A stretch of DNA of 64,000 nt from Halisarca cf. caerulea (taxonomy: Eukaryota > Porifera > Demospongiae > Chondrillida > Halisarcidae), in contig CAUJGJ010000258.1 in NCBI GenBank assembly GCA_963170055.1, positions 961,101 through 1,025,100 on the forward strand, written 5' to 3'. This document shows, in pieces, positions 33,501 through 45,769 of the stretch (the first letter of the stretch is position 1; each line of letters opens with the position of its first letter). The position numbers and the translations under genes are program-made. The notes under the pieces are model-generated. The model did no database searches. It was given only the letters and a program-made list of their open reading frames with translations, and was not told the origin of the DNA.

Positions 33501-33550
33501 ACTTGAATGAAGTGTCGGATTAGGAGATTGCAATTGTGGGATTATGGATA

Positions 33551-33673
33551 GCCTCATGTATAGCCCAAACCGCTAATTTGCCTCCTATTTCGGTGACTAT
33601 GATGTCACCTATTTCGCCAACCAGTGATGTCATAGTCACCAGAAAAGGAGGCGAAATACAGTCTGGGCTATGC
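33551..33673. repeat. Inverted repeat (foldback)
   Basis: TATAGCCCAAACC...GCCTCCTATTTCGGTGACTATGATGTCAC is mirrored by GTGATGTCATAGTCACCAGAAAAGG...GGGCTATGC. The arms are imperfect, with a short spacer near 33610. Confidence 0.65.
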
Positions 33674-33831
33674 AAGACTAAACTATGGAGTGACTCTTGC
33701 ATACTTTAATATAATATTATGTAATAATATGGTAACTGTACCTCATAAGATGACCGGATTATGTACATATTGAAAGAATGTCAGATCACAGAGTATGTAT
33801 GTACATATAGGTTGTAACCTTTTTGAAAGTA

Positions 33832-34007
33832 CAGTGTACCTCTCTAAACCGAACACCTCCAGGACCAAAGAAAAAATTGGGTTTAGGGAGGTGTCTGAAT
33901 TAGAGAGGTTCTATATGTACAGCAGGTATAGAGAGCAGGACTTGAAACACATCCAGTTTAGAGAGGGTTCCAGACTACAGAGGGTTCGGTTTAGAGAGGT
34001 TCCACTG
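33832..34007. mobile_element. pogo-type MITE
   Basis: Ends CAGTGTACCTCTCTAAACCG and (opposite strand) CAGTGGAACCTCTCTAAACC, flanked by TA. Confidence 0.7.
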
Positions 34008-34218
34008 TACACTGTGACCATGCATGTATGTATTATGTAATGTTGCCATGCACGCATAATCACGAAGATAACGTTAAGTGTGCATGCACCTTCGTGATGT
34101 CAGAGAAGTTTCTGCATTAATTGAGAAATTAATATCATACAATAGTAATTATTGAAGTATTGCCCAACCCTAGGCTTGCAATACAAGTGTACAGCTATAA
34201 TATAGATCTACAATAGTA

Positions 34219-34395
34219 CAGTGAAACCTCTCTAAGCCCAACCCTCTGTAGCTAGTCTGGAACTCCCTCTAAGATGAACATATTTTCAAGTCCTGCTCTC
34301 TATATTTGCTGTACATATAGAACCTCTCTAATCCGGAAACCTCTCTAAGCTGAACCATTTCTTTGGTCCCAAGGGTGTTTGGTTTACAGACCTTA
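34219..34395. mobile_element. Degenerate pogo-type MITE
   Basis: Left end CAGTGAAACCTCTCTAAGCC. The right end is eroded (GTGTTTGGTTTACAGACC). Interior AACCTCTCTAATCCGGAAAC repeats the family motif. Confidence 0.5.
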
Positions 34396-34410
34396 AGTCC
34401 TTTAGACCTT

Positions 34411-34464
34411 AACCTTAAGTCAGTACTGTACTATGTATACATAATACAGTACTGACTTAAGGTT
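34411..34464. repeat. Inverted repeat, 20-bp perfect arms
   Basis: AACCTTAAGTCAGTACTGTA (34411-34430) is exactly mirrored at 34445-34464, with a 14-bp AT-rich spacer that is itself nearly palindromic. Confidence 0.85.
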
Positions 34465-34759
34465 ATGCACTGCCCATTCGCAAATACTGTATATATGTAA
34501 TGTGTGCCTGCATGCCCATATATGGTCATCACAAGGCATGTAATTAAGGCCTCATGCACGGAATTAACACAACTGTATTGTGTACCTGTTATACAGAAAT
34601 TGTGTAGGTTATGCATGCAACCATAAAATGTCATCAAACGAAAAAAGACGCCAAACTTCCTGGCTAAATTCTTTATATACTAAAGTATGAAATAACAAGA
34701 ATTCAGCAATACTAACAGTACAAGTTCACACATATGTACATGCACACATACAAATAGTG

Positions 34760-37700
34760 TCAAGTCGATGATATTTGTCTTGTGTGCAGTTGGTGCAGTA
34801 GTGTCTTCAGTGGTTGAATGTTCCACTTGTTCAGAGCTGACACAGGTACAACCTGCAGCCTTGTCTTCACGGCCAGCTCCCTCACGGCATCGTCAATGCC
34901 CTCCAAGTCCATCTTGTTGGCAACAATGACGGTTGGCCTCCCACCAAGGTCCGTGTGGTACATGTTTAGCTCATACTTTAGCTGAGCAACTTGGTCAGTG
35001 GGGTTGGGCGAACCCAGGTCAATCACAAAGAGTAGAATTCGGCATCGTTCAATGTGTCTCAGGAAGGAGTGACCCAATCCGATGTTCTTATGCGCACCAG
35101 GAATCAATCCGGGGATGTCAGCAACTGTACAGAATTAGAGATACTACATGTATTGAACATGAAATGTAACCCGAGGTAATTACACATGTAATCTTAGCAT
35201 AACACAACTGTTACAAAGTACATGGAGTGGACCAGCTATACAGCTTCTAGAAGCAAGCATTCTACGTACTCTCTGCCATGTCAATACACGCTCTGAACAC
35301 AAGCAGTCTAGATCACTACCAGCTGACCAGCTGCACACTCCGAGGAAGAATTCTCCTTCGCTATTCATATATGCTCAAAGTAGTTAGGACAGTAAATATC
35401 GGGGGTTGCCCCTACTTCTGGATAGTAAGTACTCCTTTCTCTCTCTTTCTCTACCTCATGTATGTATGTACAGATAGTCAGTATTGTATTGTAGAAATTA
35501 TGTGACATGTTTAGTTACTTCCATCAGTCATTTGAATTTTAATGTCACTAAGGTTACTCTTTCATTTAAACATTTTACTCAGTTATAGTCTTTTTAGTTA
35601 TTGTACCTGAAGAAGACAAAGTGGGCGAAACATTGTACATTGAATAGTTTTCATGGAAAAAGATTGACGTGCTTTATCTGCCCAGATAGAAAGAACTTCT
35701 ACATATACAAAAAGTCGGTACTTCTGACAGTACGCAGATCTTAGCTTACCCTTGATTTTACATACCATAATTTATGGAGTATAAGTCGCACCTCTGCATG
35801 AGTTGTGCCATGGTATTGAACAGCATTATCATTTTATCAGCCATAATAAACTATTCGGTGCATAAGTCGTACCCCTACTAATTATCAGTAAAATTTAGGC
35901 ATCACAACTGCAACTTATATCCCATAAAATACAGTACTAACCGAGTTTGACTGCATCAGCCTGCATCAGTCTGGCTAGTAGGTACAGAATGCAGACAGTG
36001 CGATGCTAGTGAAACATAGATGTCTTGGCTGAAGTATCCATGGTTTCAGCACAGTTTGCATGCCATGAAACTCAGCCCCCTTGTCCTGTAAGCACAACAC
36101 TATCCAGTACTCTTCATCCAATACATACACCAGTAAGAATCAACACTAATAACAGTACCGAATATGTATAGACACAGACAATCAGAAACATCCCAGCTAT
36201 ACATTCACTCACTGCCAGTACACACACCAAGTACAAACACAGACAATAGAACCAGGTCTATGGTACAACCAGTCCACACACACACCAGCTGTCTGCAACA
36301 CAACCAGTCCACACACACCAGCTGTCTGCAGCACAACCAGTCCACACACACCAGCTATTGGCAACACAACCAGTCACACACACCAGCTGTCTGCAGCACA
36401 ACCAGTCCACACACACCAGCTATCTGCAACACAACCAGTCCACACACACCAGCTATTGGCAACACAACTAGTCCACACACACCAGCTGTCTGCAACACAA
36501 CCAGTCCACACACACCAGCTATCTGCAACACAACCAGTCCACACACACCAGCTGTTTGCAACACAACCAGTCCACACACACCAGCTGTTTGCAACACAAC
36601 CAGTCCACACACACCAGCTGTTTGCAACACAACCAGTCCACACACACCAGCTGTTTGCAACACAACCAGTCCACACACACCAGCTATTGGCAACACAACC
36701 AGTCCACACACACCAGCTATCTGCAACACAACCAGTCCACACACACCAGCTATTGGCAACACAACCAGTCCACACATACCAGCTATCTGCAGTCCATCCT
36801 CATATTCCACTACCCCCACATGAGGATTGAGAGTGGTGAAGGGGTAGGCAGCAACTGCTGGCCTTGCGCGGGATAGGGCTCTCAACAGTGTCGACTTCCC
36901 TGCGTTAGGATACCCGACCTGTATAGAAACACAAACAACGTGCACACTGTGTAAGGAGAGAGGTCATCCACAGTTTTCTGGACATTTCTGGTTAAACATT
37001 TTGACAATCATACTACTGTACACACAATGTATTATGCACATGTGAGACTGTTGTCTTCTTGCAAAAGTAGTGCCCATTCAGGTTTCCTTCAGAACAAAAA
37101 TGAAGGAGGTAACAGTGTTGTTTTAGAATGGGGCCAGGGATGAAGCATGCAGGCCTATCACTCACGGGTGAGGAGACATAGGCAACCCTGCCTTCCAGCC
37201 CCACCCCCAAAGAAACCTTGAGGTACGCAGTATAAAAAAATCTCTTATGCTATAGTGAACATATCCAAGAAGGATTCACATAATGTACCAATTTAGGTGT
37301 GGAAGTCATATGAACACCTGAATGCGTTTGAACAAGTTATGGTTTGTGCATGTGTACACTACAACGTTGTAGAAAGGTAACTAGAACTAAGCTGAGGTTA
37401 CCCCCTACGTAAAACAGACCACAACATCCCATCTATGCAGGCACAGTGAAACCTCTCCAATCCAACACCTTTATAATCCGACATTCTCACTAATCCAACC
37501 ATTTAATGAGGTACAGTCACCATATTAAAGTATGGTAAGAGGCCCTCGATAACCCGACAACCTCCTAATCTGACATTATTCTCAGGTCCCAATGAGTGTT
37601 GGATTAGAGAGGTTCACTGGACATAGAGCATCAATATCGTACAATTACCTTGGAGGAAATGATAACACTATTATTGGACACAATATGAGCTAGGTACAGT

Positions 37701-38601
37701 CACCACAGTAGGATCTCCATAGCAATGCATCTGGGAGAGGGGGGGGGGCACTGAACAAAGTTCACTCTTGCAAAAATTCACTACAAACCATTAAACTTTC
37801 ACAGTAAACAACACACGGGACACATGAACCGTGTACAGTTGATAATTAATGTACTGCAAGAGTGTTCTTTAATAATCAGACTCCACACACTGTATGTATA
37901 CACAATGGGAGAGTTTCTAGAAATGGAAAGCTGTGGAGGGCATTCAGTACTTGCAAAGAGTACTGGTTGAACAACACTTGAGTCTGACTGCTGTACTCAC
38001 TTGACAGAGTAACAGTTGCTATCATAATTATGGAAATTAACTGTACATTGAATCTACTCCTTTACTTGAGGCCTAGCTCACGTTGAGCTAAATCAATAAT
38101 AATTAATATCAGTATACCATCTCTGAACACGGCTGCCGTGCACCCTAAAAACAAAGATCCTGGGTATCTTGGGCTTCATGAGGAATACCGTGGATTTCAT
38201 ATATTATACTGTCAAGTGCGTGCATGGCACCTGCTAAGGGCTCACCAGTCCTATGTCGGCAATGGTCTTCATTTCCACCTCAACCACAAGGCTTTCCCCC
38301 ACCTCTCCAAGAGTGGACTCACGAGGTCTTTGGTTGGTTGAGCTGGCAAAGTGGGTGTTGCCAAGACCACCTTCAAAGGAGTTAAGCATGTAATGTGATT
38401 CCATGTAGCTCATTGCGACATGGATAAAGGTACATTATGTACATGTACCACATAGAGTATGCACCATGCACATACGCTCGCATGTACACACATGCAAGTA
38501 GAGACTTGCATAACATTATGTATAGATACACCAACACACGCACGCACACACCCACGCATGCACGCACGTACGCACACACCCATGCATGCATGCACATGCA
38601 T

Positions 38602-38696
<95 letters not shown>

Positions 38697-40524
38697 GAGT
38701 ATTAGTTCAGATAGATACAGACCTTCTCCTCCTTTGGCAACAACACAAGAAGAGGAGTCCACACTGAGGTCAGCAATGACATCTCCCCTCTCCCAGTCTC
38801 GGATGGCAGTGCCCACAGGAACCTGCAGGATGGACAAATGATGAGTGATCCCCCCTCATCTTCTATTTTCATTGACTTAAACTCAATTCAATGCTCAAAT
38901 GCATTGTGAAGTCTGAATGTCAGTCAGAGGATACAATTGTCCTTAATTTCCTATCGTGTCCTAAAACTACAAATTTACGAGATGAAACATTACCCCCAGA
39001 CTAGCCTCTTCATACACAACTGAGCACGCCCAACCTATATATGAAGGCCACCCTTGGGACCAACCTAGTGGTCCTTGTAGATATGTGGCTACTTACAGAG
39101 CTGATAAAAACATGGATTACCTGCATTTGACCAGGACAGTGTCATTTTGACTGAGATGACATGGCCATTTTGACCAGGACAGTGTAGTGATTTAGACAAG
39201 GACAGTGTGGCCATTTTGACCAGGACAGTGTAGTGATTTAGACAAGGACAGTGTGGCCATTTTAACCGGGACGGCATGGTCATTTGACTGAGACATTGTG
39301 GCCATTTTGACCAAGCGGTGTTGCTATCATAACATAGAGCCTTACACATTGTCTGCTTTGGGCAGGTTCTACTTTGCAAGGACCTCTGACCACACAGCAG
39401 CTTACACAACAATGTTGTTGCAGTGTCTACACGAACCTCAATGCTTACATCTTTGCCTCGTTTTCCATGACAGTTGTCTCCCGAGCCCTTACCTCCCACT
39501 CCAGCTTTGTAGGAGTTGTTCAGTGAACCAAGTGACCTCACTGCTCTACTGGCTGCAAACACAACAGACCCACCCACACCTCCATCCCCTCCATCAGGAC
39601 CACCATATCTGATGTTAGCCTCTCTGCAACAAGAATCCAGGGTGTAGATGGACAAAAGCATACCAGCATATAGCACATTTTATAGCAAAATAAGAAACAT
39701 TAAAAGGCACTGTTGTTCATCTTTGTACACCAAATGTATGGAGTTGCATGTTTGGACTTAAGATCTACCATTTCTGACTTTCCACATTCTGCTCACCTGC
39801 GGAAGCTCACACACCCACTCCCTCCATTTCCAGCAGCAACTTGCACTTTCTTCCAGTCAATAAACTTTCTCTCCTAAGAAGACAAAAAACACATAGATAC
39901 GCACATCATAAACACAGATATGGCAAACAAGTTTCAGTACTGTGTCAATAGCTACCACTGTCACGTCTGCAGGATTCTTCACAGAGTAAAACAGTGGTAT
40001 CATAGATACTACAACATATCTATGGTGGTATATACATATTATATAGATAGTGTAAATTCAAACCTACTGCATTACAAATCCTTAACTTCAATCCAGGCCA
40101 TTACTCACTTTCTATCCCCCGGCTTCAGTTACGAAACGATAAAGAGTAAAAGTAAGAACATTTTTCTTTGTAGATACGTATACGTACTCTGCACACAAGC
40201 AAATGAACAAAATTTCTATGAATGCACAAAGAGCACTTTATGGGCGAGCAAAATGTCTTTCCCAAGGCTAAAATGTCGTCAGATATTTGCATTTCGTAAA
40301 CGTTTAATAGAAAATTTTGCGCGGGAAGAACGATTACTTGCAGAAGGCATAGATATTCTATACTACGTATAGAATATCTATACAGAAGGTAAGGAAAATA
40401 AGCTCGAAAAAAGCTACATTATTGCAACTGATCAACTTACCTTTCTCTTGGTTAAAAGGGTACACGAACTGAAAGTGCTTACACGTGGCGATATAGTCCT
40501 ACGGGCATTATTAAAAACTTGCAT
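34760..40524 (-). CDS. MTG2: MTG2/GTPBP5, mitochondrial Obg-family GTPase
   Basis: Seven exons, 5' to 3': 40524-40441, 39873-39797, 39623-39437, 38822-38723, 38370-38246, 36918-36780, 35124-34760; 358 residues, all phases consistent. Exon 1 gives a presequence ([20 protein letters not shown]). Exons 2-5 encode the Obg glycine-rich fold ([51 protein letters not shown]). The G domain follows: G1 GYPNAGKST, switch region [14 protein letters not shown]3 [11 protein letters not shown]4 NKMD, G5 SAL. The sequence resembles MTG2 more than GTPBP10 (for example [17 protein letters not shown]). MTG2 is a GTPase for late large-subunit assembly of the mitochondrial ribosome. Intron 6 starts with a minisatellite derived from the exon 6 donor (see findings). 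Upstream of the ATG lies an inverted repeat with ETS-like motifs. Confidence 0.9.
35763..35936. mobile_element. MITE with TATAAGTCGCACC-type ends
   Basis: Left end TACCATAATTTATGGAGTAT, right end on the other strand TACTGTATTTTATGGGATAT, followed on both sides by AAGT(C/T)GCA. An internal partial copy (ATAAGTCGTACCCC) is present. Located in MTG2 intron 6. Confidence 0.6.
36283..36790 (-). repeat. 33-bp minisatellite generated from the MTG2 exon 6/intron 6 junction
   Basis: About 15 units of CAGATAGCTGGTGTGTGTGG plus ACTGGTTGTGTTG (minus strand). The first unit in transcript order is the real junction, ATAGCTG|GTATGTGTGG at 36780/36779. Each later unit repeats the last exon bases and a GTGTGT donor-like sequence. 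Twelve or more units are stop-free in the exon 6 frame and code for an 11-residue repeat ([11 protein letters not shown]). Confidence 0.95.
37444..37619. mobile_element. pogo-type MITE
   Basis: Ends CAGTGAAACCTCTCCAATCC and (opposite strand) CAGTGAACCTCTCTAATCCA. Located in MTG2 intron 5. Confidence 0.7.
38606..38692. repeat. (CA)n microsatellite
   Basis: About 87 bp of CA, 30 bp downstream (transcript sense) of the MTG2 exon 4 donor; (UG)n in the transcript. Confidence 0.95.
39105..39310. repeat. Degenerate tandem repeat (ATTTTGACCAGGACAGTGT)
   Basis: Roughly ten units of about 20 bp, such as GGCCATTTTGACCAGGACAG and GTAGTGATTTAGACAAGGAC, in MTG2 intron 3. Two adjacent units form a ~60-bp higher-order duplication at 39156-39260. 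Confidence 0.75.
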
Positions 40525-40635
40525 GTCATCTCGTCACCCACCAAATCAGTCATCTATCGGTACTAGTGCTTTCGCGACGGCCATTTTGGACGGCTATTGG
40601 GGAATTCCCTTCGAGGACGCCAGCAGGTTGCAAAG

Positions 40636-40694
40636 CTAGTCTCGTTCCCAGCTCCACTTCCGGCGGCCGGAAGTGGGGCTGGGAACGAGACTAG
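40636..40694. repeat. 59-bp foldback upstream of MTG2
   Basis: CTAGTCTCGTTCCCAGC and its complement bracket CCACTTCCGG/CCGGAAGTGG. The arms are near-perfect. Only 112 bp separate it from the MTG2 ATG. The terminal TAGTCTCGT string recurs in the inverted repeat at 48177-48249, so it may be a small foldback transposon. The CCGGAAGTG pair matches the ETS/GABP consensus. Confidence 0.7.
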
Positions 40695-40908
40695 TTGCAT
40701 GCATGATCAACTAATTTGATATCACATATCGCACATGTCATAAATATTGTGAACGATTATATAGAACTATGACTTCCCATGAATTTGTACACTCGTAGAT
40801 TTGTATTCAAACGTTCAATATCAAATTTCTCATTAATATTGCTTTTGATTATCATTAATCATACACTGATACTATTGGAATTCAAATCAAACTGCTGGAA
40901 CACACAAT

Positions 40909-42062
40909 TTAAACCCTTTCTTGTCTATCTAATATGGATTTACAGAAAAGTGGCTTTGTACCAGTATAAGCCCGGCATATGATCAAAGATAGATCCCTTC
41001 CTTCTGCTCTAGCATCATGCTGCATAAAGATCAATTAAGTTACATAAGCTACAGCTCAAGCATCACTCATGCAGTATATAGTATCTATGGTTACAAACAG
41101 TGCACTACCACACATTTAAAATATACTCAGTCATCTTTTCAATGTTTGCAATGCTTCTTAAAGCTCAAAAATGTTATGCATGTGCGTAAATATACATAGG
41201 TGTGCACATGCAGATAGGTATCATAGAATATGTGGCAAGATGCACCAACCTTTCCATTGATAGTCACCCAGGGCACATACTGTTGAGCTGGTTTCAGTCT
41301 ACTTGTCTCAACGGCATACATCTTCTCAAGTTGGTGTCCGAGATTCCCCGTATAACAGCTGTCAATCTTTTGCCATGCGATTTTTGTTTCCTCAGCACAA
41401 CTGCGAGCAACCTTAATGTTCAGGCTTTGATATTTCTGGAAAGCACACACCAGAAAGGGGAAGAATTTATCTCTAAAAGGAATGAAATGAAGGAGATAAT
41501 AAAGGGACTCACTGGTGGATGATGGATAAATTTAATTCATGGGAAATTAGCTTTAACAAACTATTAATTAGTAAGGTATAATTGTTGTGAGTTAATTTGT
41601 ATCTGAGCAGCCTGAAATTATTATCCTGTGGCTTCCTACTGCGTGCAATGGCTTGTGAACATCAGCTCATGCAGAACTTGCAGAGGGAAAGGAGCCATAT
41701 TGTACCATGCTCCATCAGTAAGGTTGCAGGGTAGTTAATCACCTTCACCTTAAAATGCATTGGCATCTCTATAGTCAAGTAGATGCTAATATGTAGTGTC
41801 TGCGGTCCAGAGACTGGATGGCCGACTAGTGGATGCATGAAATTGCATGGCTCATTATATACTTAGCTTTAAGAATGATGATCATCATGTCTTTGAGTAA
41901 TTACAGCATGTCTACACATGCGTATATACATGAGCATAATATTTGAAATTATCATGGATTATCATAAGTGTGTGAAATTGATGTCTGCTATTTTTAAGAA
42001 GTGTTTATGCAGCTATAGTATAGACGGCTGTGAAATAACTATATACATATATACATATACAT

Positions 42063-42105
<43 letters not shown>

Positions 42106-43270
42106 TGTGCATTATATCGATCTGCAAAGGAAGGGTGTATTGGATAAACGGCCTCTCCATATGCAAAGATGACTCGTGACATGAAATCGAAATGGCCGGA
42201 GGAATAGAGATTCCCACATCAAAAATTGACTATTATAATAGATATTCAATCCCTGGACTATATGAGGATCATGCATATACACTCAGTCTGCTACAATGTC
42301 ATACATGGCTAACTCACCTCTTTGGGTAGTAGTGGATAACACAGGCTTCAACAGTGTTCAATGTACACTCCATTCTGCCATGCTGACAACTGAACTTGTC
42401 CTGAGAGACCATCCGAGCATTGCCCCAGGGAGAATAGGTGAAAGTGAATATTGATCCAATCTACAATTACATGTAGGACATCACAAACCAATTAAGTCAT
42501 GGAATGGCCAATTTACAAGCTGTGCTATGTACATTATAACACAGTAGACACTCTCTATACTGGACACTTTGGGAACTGAAAAAAGTACAGAGGTTTCCAC
42601 TATTCAGAGGATAATCTACATACACAGCAATCTATCTGGTCCCACAAAAGCAGTCGTTATATAGAGGTTTCCGCTATTAGGGGAGTTTGTTATAAGATAC
42701 TCCACTGCATGTATAATCTAATAATAATTATAATGTTACGTTATTGCCACTATACATGTATAATATTAATAATAATTGTGTTGCCTGTGCAAATACCATA
42801 CTTATAACAAACTGCCCTAATAACCAAAACCTCTCTATAACGACTGTTTTTGTTGATCCAGATAGATTGCTGTGCATGCAAACACCTTCTGAATAGTGGA
42901 AACCTCTGTATAACAAACTGTTTTTCAATTCCCAAAATGTCCAGTATATAGAGAGGTTCCACAGTACAGTATTTGTACAATGTTAGTGTGCATACATGCA
43001 TTCAAAATGCTTGTGATATGCACCCGGGATGCATGCAACAGATCAAAGTTAGACTTCATCTGCATAAGAATAGGGTTTGTATTGTCTGAGATACCCTGGT
43101 TACAACTAAACAATTGTACTGACCTCCTGAACTGCCTGTTTGAGTGGTCCAACTACAAAACCAGCCGTGAAAGGGCAGAGAGCTTCTCCGTACAAAGTGA
43201 CATTCACCAGTCTGCATTTGCTTACACCAAACAAAGTAAGTAACACTAGGCATAGGATCTTTGCTTGCAT
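40909..43270 (-). CDS. IFI30: GILT-family protein, copy A (active site CxxT)
   Basis: Exons 43270-43124, 42460-42318, 41472-41250, 41019-40909; 207 residues. A signal peptide (MQAKILCLVLLTLFGVSKC) is followed by VNVTLYGEALCPFT, the family signature CQHGRMECTLN (exon 2) and YVPWVTING (end of exon 3), with spaced cysteines in between (SCAEE, DSCY). GILT (IFI30) proteins reduce protein disulfides in lysosomes using a CxxC pair. Here the second cysteine is threonine (CPFT, residues 32-35), so classical dithiol catalysis is unlikely. The fold and disulfide cysteines look intact. Same orientation and same intron phases (0, 2, 0) as copies B and C, showing tandem duplication. Introns 1 and 2 carry pogo-type MITEs and a (TA)n tract. 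Confidence 0.88.
42050..42103. repeat. (TA)n microsatellite
   Basis: TACATA units followed by about 20 TA units in GILT-A intron 2. Confidence 0.95.
42542..42707. mobile_element. pogo-type MITE, GILT-A intron subfamily
   Basis: Starts CAGTAGACACTCTCTATACT and ends GATACTCCACTG. The interior has CAGCAATCTATCTGG, shared with copies at 42780-42960 (inverted), 43398-43579 and 55072-55210. Confidence 0.65.
42780..42966. mobile_element. pogo-type MITE, inverted relative copy
   Basis: Same subfamily in opposite orientation: ends ATATAGAGAGGTTCCACAGT. The interior CCAGATAGATTGCTGTGCAT is the complement of the subfamily core. With 42542-42707 it forms a large inverted pair in GILT-A intron 1. Confidence 0.6.
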
Positions 43271-43397
43271 TATGTTTTGCTATAATTTCCACTCAATCTA
43301 AGGAAATGGAAAAGCACATGTATATGTGCAGAAAACAATCATTCAGCTGCTTTGTCCTTTATATAGAAGAAGTTTAATGTACCAAAATTATATAATA

Positions 43398-43579
43398 CAG
43401 TGGAACCTCTAATATAACAAACTCCTCTAATACTGTAGCAAAAATCTCTACAACAGACTACTATTGCTGGTCCAGATAGATTGCTATGCATGTAAAATAA
43501 CCTCTGAGTATAGTGGAAACCTCTGTATAACAAACTGTTTTTCAGTTCCCAAAGTGTCTGTTATAGGGAGGTTCCATTG
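43398..43579. mobile_element. pogo-type MITE
   Basis: Left end CAGTGGAACCTCTAATATAA; right end on the other strand CAATGGAACCTCCCTATAAC. Shares the GGTCCAGATAGATTGCTATG core with the GILT-A intron copies. Confidence 0.7.
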
Positions 43580-44147
43580 TATATTGAGGAAGAAATATTC
43601 CTGACCAGGACCACGAGTAATGTCCTTTGTAGAGAGGGTGTTCTCTTTTGGAGAATCAAATCATATTGAAACTTTATAATATCGAGATTAAATATTTTGG
43701 GTCCTCAGTAACATCCTAGATATTACGTACGCACAATCTATACATTGTATGTCATATACTGAGGATGTGTGCTATTCTATCAGATGTAACCATATACAAT
43801 AACTGTGAAAAGTACTGAATGCATACACCTTCACACGTACGTACTTGAGCAGTAGGTAGAAAGCTTCAACATACCAGTTGTAACCGTGCTCCTGTACTAT
43901 GTCCACAAATCCTGAAATGTCAAGATTGATAGATTGATACCAACGTATTATTATATTACACTTTCCTTGGGCCTAACTCATGCATCTTGCATGGTCAGTC
44001 ATGTGATTCAAATTATACTCTTAACTCTACTGTCAGTGCTTACATAATCACTTCCCCTCCCTCCCATGCATGCCCAGGACCATACAGAGGAAGGAAATAA
44101 TAACTTTTCTTCCTGCATGGTGTACATTTGTATATTCATGTACGCGT

Positions 44148-44150
<3 letters not shown>

Positions 44151-44217
<67 letters not shown>
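44151..44217. repeat. (CA)n microsatellite
   Basis: About 33 CA units. Confidence 0.95.
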
Positions 44218-44219
<2 letters not shown>

Positions 44220-44253
44220 CTTATACAAGTATTTACGCATATTTGCACATGTG

Positions 44254-44516
44254 CAGGGTTTCTTTGCAGGGGAGAGGGGGCACCATTGCGACAGACTGAT
44301 CTATGTACTGTATTCAGAAACAGCTTGAGTGGTGTAAAACAACCTGATCAGTTATCATCTTATATATGAGGCATAAAAACTAAAAAATTAATTCCCTGCA
44401 TGAGGGAGAATACCCCTAGCCCCCCCCCCCTATAATTTAGACCACTATGAATTCCACACTACATCACTATACTTTGCCATTGCCCCCTCTTCATCATTGT
44501 TCTGAAAGAAACCCTG
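44254..44516. mobile_element. hAT-like MITE with CAGGGTTTCTTT ends
   Basis: Left end CAGGGTTTCTTTGCAGGGGA; right end on the other strand CAGGGTTTCTTTCAGAACAA. The internal string CTTGAGTGGTGTAAAACAAC matches 241-262 in the far-left region, whose own end CTGAAAGAAACCCTC is at 817-831. Confidence 0.6.
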
Positions 44517-44942
44517 ATCAATGTGCACGCTGCATGCATGAGTGTGTTTCTAATTTAATAATATCATCAAATACATATGCATGCTTGCAACGCACATTCG
44601 TGTGTACGAATCAAAATGGCTGCTAAAGGAAAGAAGACTCTAACAAGCAATGGTTTATCTTTGCAACAATGGTATCAGGTTTACGAAGGAGTTTAATCCT
44701 TCAGCTTTGTATTTATCATGCAAATGTGTGGTTTCCCTCCAAAAATTGACCCCATATAAAACCCTGGTGTACATTACAATATTGTTAAATTTGGTGATGC
44801 ACTAGACTATAAGTGTATAGCTAGTGACAGAGACAGCATTCAATTATAATAAGGATCTCATGTAGATAAACATCATAGGATATAAATATGCAGTACATAT
44901 AAGCAGAATGGGTGTCAAAAACTATTATCCACTCTTTGTACT

Positions 44943-45697
44943 TTAATTCTTGTCCATTTTTCCTTCACAAGGGCGTGGCTTGGTACCAGTATAAGCATTG
45001 CAGATCACTTCAATGAGACGGCTCCCTTCTGCTTCGGGTTCATGCTGAAGCACATAAACAAAGGAGGAAAGTCAGTAGCAGTAGAATACATGAGGCAGAC
45101 CTCCCTAGTATGGTCAGGTGCATAGTGCTTTGGGTAAATGAGATTCCATGCATGAGGTCTTAAGGTTACCAACATTCTCTAGTTACGTAATAGTATTCCA
45201 AGGGGAAGTCCCATGATTGACTAAAAATTTAGAAGAGTTAATTCCTTGATAGTCAGACACCTTTCATATGTATTGCTAGACTATTACAATACCTTGACTC
45301 TTTGTCACACTTAAATGAAAATCAGATTATCAAGGTTCTATCCTTGGCAACCATTCAAAGAGATAGGGAGTGAATGTAATACTGCACATTTCTCCACTGA
45401 TCAGATCATAGCTGTGAGCAGAAGTGAGATTCAACTGCAACAACAATAATTTTTTGAGTCAAAGAAATCTGTCAACAAATAACAAGTGGATCTACATGTG
45501 AACTGCTACTTCATGTTTACATTTGTACTTCATAAATGTACATTGATACTTAATACTGGAAAAATAAATTTCACACAACATATGCATGTGTGGGTCTATG
45601 AATGTGAGGACTAGTAGCAGCATGCATGTGTGATGTGTTTGTGAGTGTACAGGGTGTTTATATGAGTATGTGGGTGGCCAGGGTGCGGGTGTATATG

Positions 45698-45769
<72 letters not shown>

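Larger units (their letters stand above)
32868..34759. other. Convergent spacer between MGM101 and MTG2
   Basis: No coding exon seen. It contains a near-duplicate of about 100 bp (33085-33150 and 33190-33260, sharing ATAGTGCCGATYGACRGCAC), a 37-bp tandem array, an inverted repeat at 33551-33673, two pogo-type MITEs and a short-armed palindrome at 34411-34464. Confidence 0.6.
43271..44942. other. Spacer between GILT copies A and B
   Basis: No exon recognised. It holds a pogo-type MITE (43398-43579), a (CA)n tract (44151-44217) and an hAT-like MITE (44254-44516). A 25-codon + strand frame at 44616 (starting MAAKGKKTLTSNG) has no support. Confidence 0.6.

Noticed and set aside
36355..36823. Thr/His/Pro repeat ORFs on the + strand
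   Set aside because: Antisense reading of the 33-bp donor-derived minisatellite of MTG2.
39920..40372. 150-residue + strand ORF
   Set aside because: Lies in MTG2 intron 1, antisense; no family resemblance, Tyr/Ser-rich composition typical of AT-rich non-coding DNA.
44616..44693. Short + strand frame beginning MAAKGKKTLTSNG
   Set aside because: Only 25 codons, no matching downstream exon found before GILT-B; insufficient evidence for a first exon.
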